NCBI GenBank assembly: GCA_019426215.1
Contig: CM033395.1
Location: forward strand, 14,932,569-14,996,568
Reading direction: 5' to 3'
DNA from: Buddleja alternifolia
Lineage: Eukaryota; Streptophyta; Magnoliopsida; Lamiales; Scrophulariaceae
DNA length: 64,000 bases
The position numbers were made by a program, and so were the translations under genes. The notes under the pieces were generated by a model. The model searched no databases and was not told where the DNA came from. It saw only the letters and a list, made by a program, of their open reading frames with translations. Below, piece after piece: positions 63,612 to 64,000 of this stretch; position 1 is the first letter of the stretch, and the number at the start of each line of letters is the position of its first letter.

Positions 63612-64000
63612 AAATGGCTAGGGATAATTGCAAAAAAAAAAAAAAAAACCCTATGTAATCTTAAAAATGCAAAAAAAAAAAAAAAAAGCCCTGTTAAAGA
63701 AATAGCCGAAAACCCCCTTGTGAAATGTTAAAACTTTGCGCACACTCCAAAACCGTTAGATAGGCCTTCACTCCGTTAAATTTTGTTTAAAATATTTGTT
63801 ATGCCCTTAAATTACTAACCATTGGATCGAAATGCATACAATCAAAGGGCTCATGTTTTTTGAGTTAAAAGAAAAGGAAAAAAAGTAAAATAAAACAAGC
63901 AAAAAAAAAAAGAAAAAACTGGAGAATCACGTCTTCTTCTTCTTCAAATAAGCTTTCATAGAAATACCCAAACCCCCAACCCCATAGTTCCAAAAGGCAA
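63612..64000. mobile_element. Left end of a TIR element running out of the window
   Basis: Starts AGGGATAATTGC followed by two (A)n-CCCT units and CCCCCTTGTGAAATGTTAAA. This is the layout of the AAGGGATAATTA-type termini at 51606-51948. The other end is not in the window, so it is tentative. Confidence 0.35.

Overview
The window is plant nuclear DNA, almost certainly from a eudicot. It has short exons separated by AT-rich GT-AG introns, plant-type LTR retrotransposons of both superfamilies, L1-type LINEs, long-TIR Mutator-like elements, hAT and CACTA elements, and a cytosolic pyruvate kinase gene of plant type. I cannot name the species from sequence alone. Only two genes look intact, both on the minus strand: a 16-exon cytosolic pyruvate kinase (25391-31846, 527 residues when spliced) and a 5-exon 12-oxophytodienoate reductase of the OPR1 type (49529-53920, 370 residues). 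A broken 3' copy of the pyruvate kinase lies 17-19 kb downstream in the same orientation (6013-8365).

Almost everything else is nested transposable elements, and many could be delimited by terminal repeats plus target-site duplications (TSDs). Layout: 1-3411, 3' end of a Tat-like Gypsy element (A); 4564-5705, Mutator-like element with an 11-bp TSD; 6013-8365, pyruvate kinase pseudogene; 8496-12180, 5'-truncated copia element; 12705-16380, copia LTR fragment interrupted by the 3' part of a Sirevirus-like element; 16420-17393, 5'-truncated LINE; 17810-19530, Mutator-like element that appears to carry a host gene fragment; 19617-24128, a further Mutator-like element with a hAT and a solo LTR nested in it; 25391-31846, pyruvate kinase; 32172-34490, a tandem duplication in which one copy holds MITEs and the other keeps the empty sites; 35003-49079, a small copia element interrupted in one LTR by Tat-like Gypsy element B, itself interrupted by a solo LTR that contains a CACTA element; 49529-53920, OPR gene with elements in intron 2; 54708-55795, a TIR element; 56314-60660, a decayed LINE split by a 1.7-kb solo copia LTR; 60669-64000, Tat-like element C.

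The most unusual system is the Tat-like family. Copies A, B and C all carry, antisense to the element and just inside the 3' LTR, the same spliced gene: a tiny first exon (25, 25 and 23 nt), a roughly 0.5-kb first intron packed with inverted GCCTCGCGG-type words, then (clear in A and B) an exon encoding a domain like the Pfam 'putative gypsy type transposon' family (PF04195) and later exons encoding a basic or coiled-coil C-terminus. Element B keeps gag and protease but has no reverse transcriptase or integrase. The family therefore looks non-autonomous yet carries its own antisense cargo gene. All three copies are damaged.
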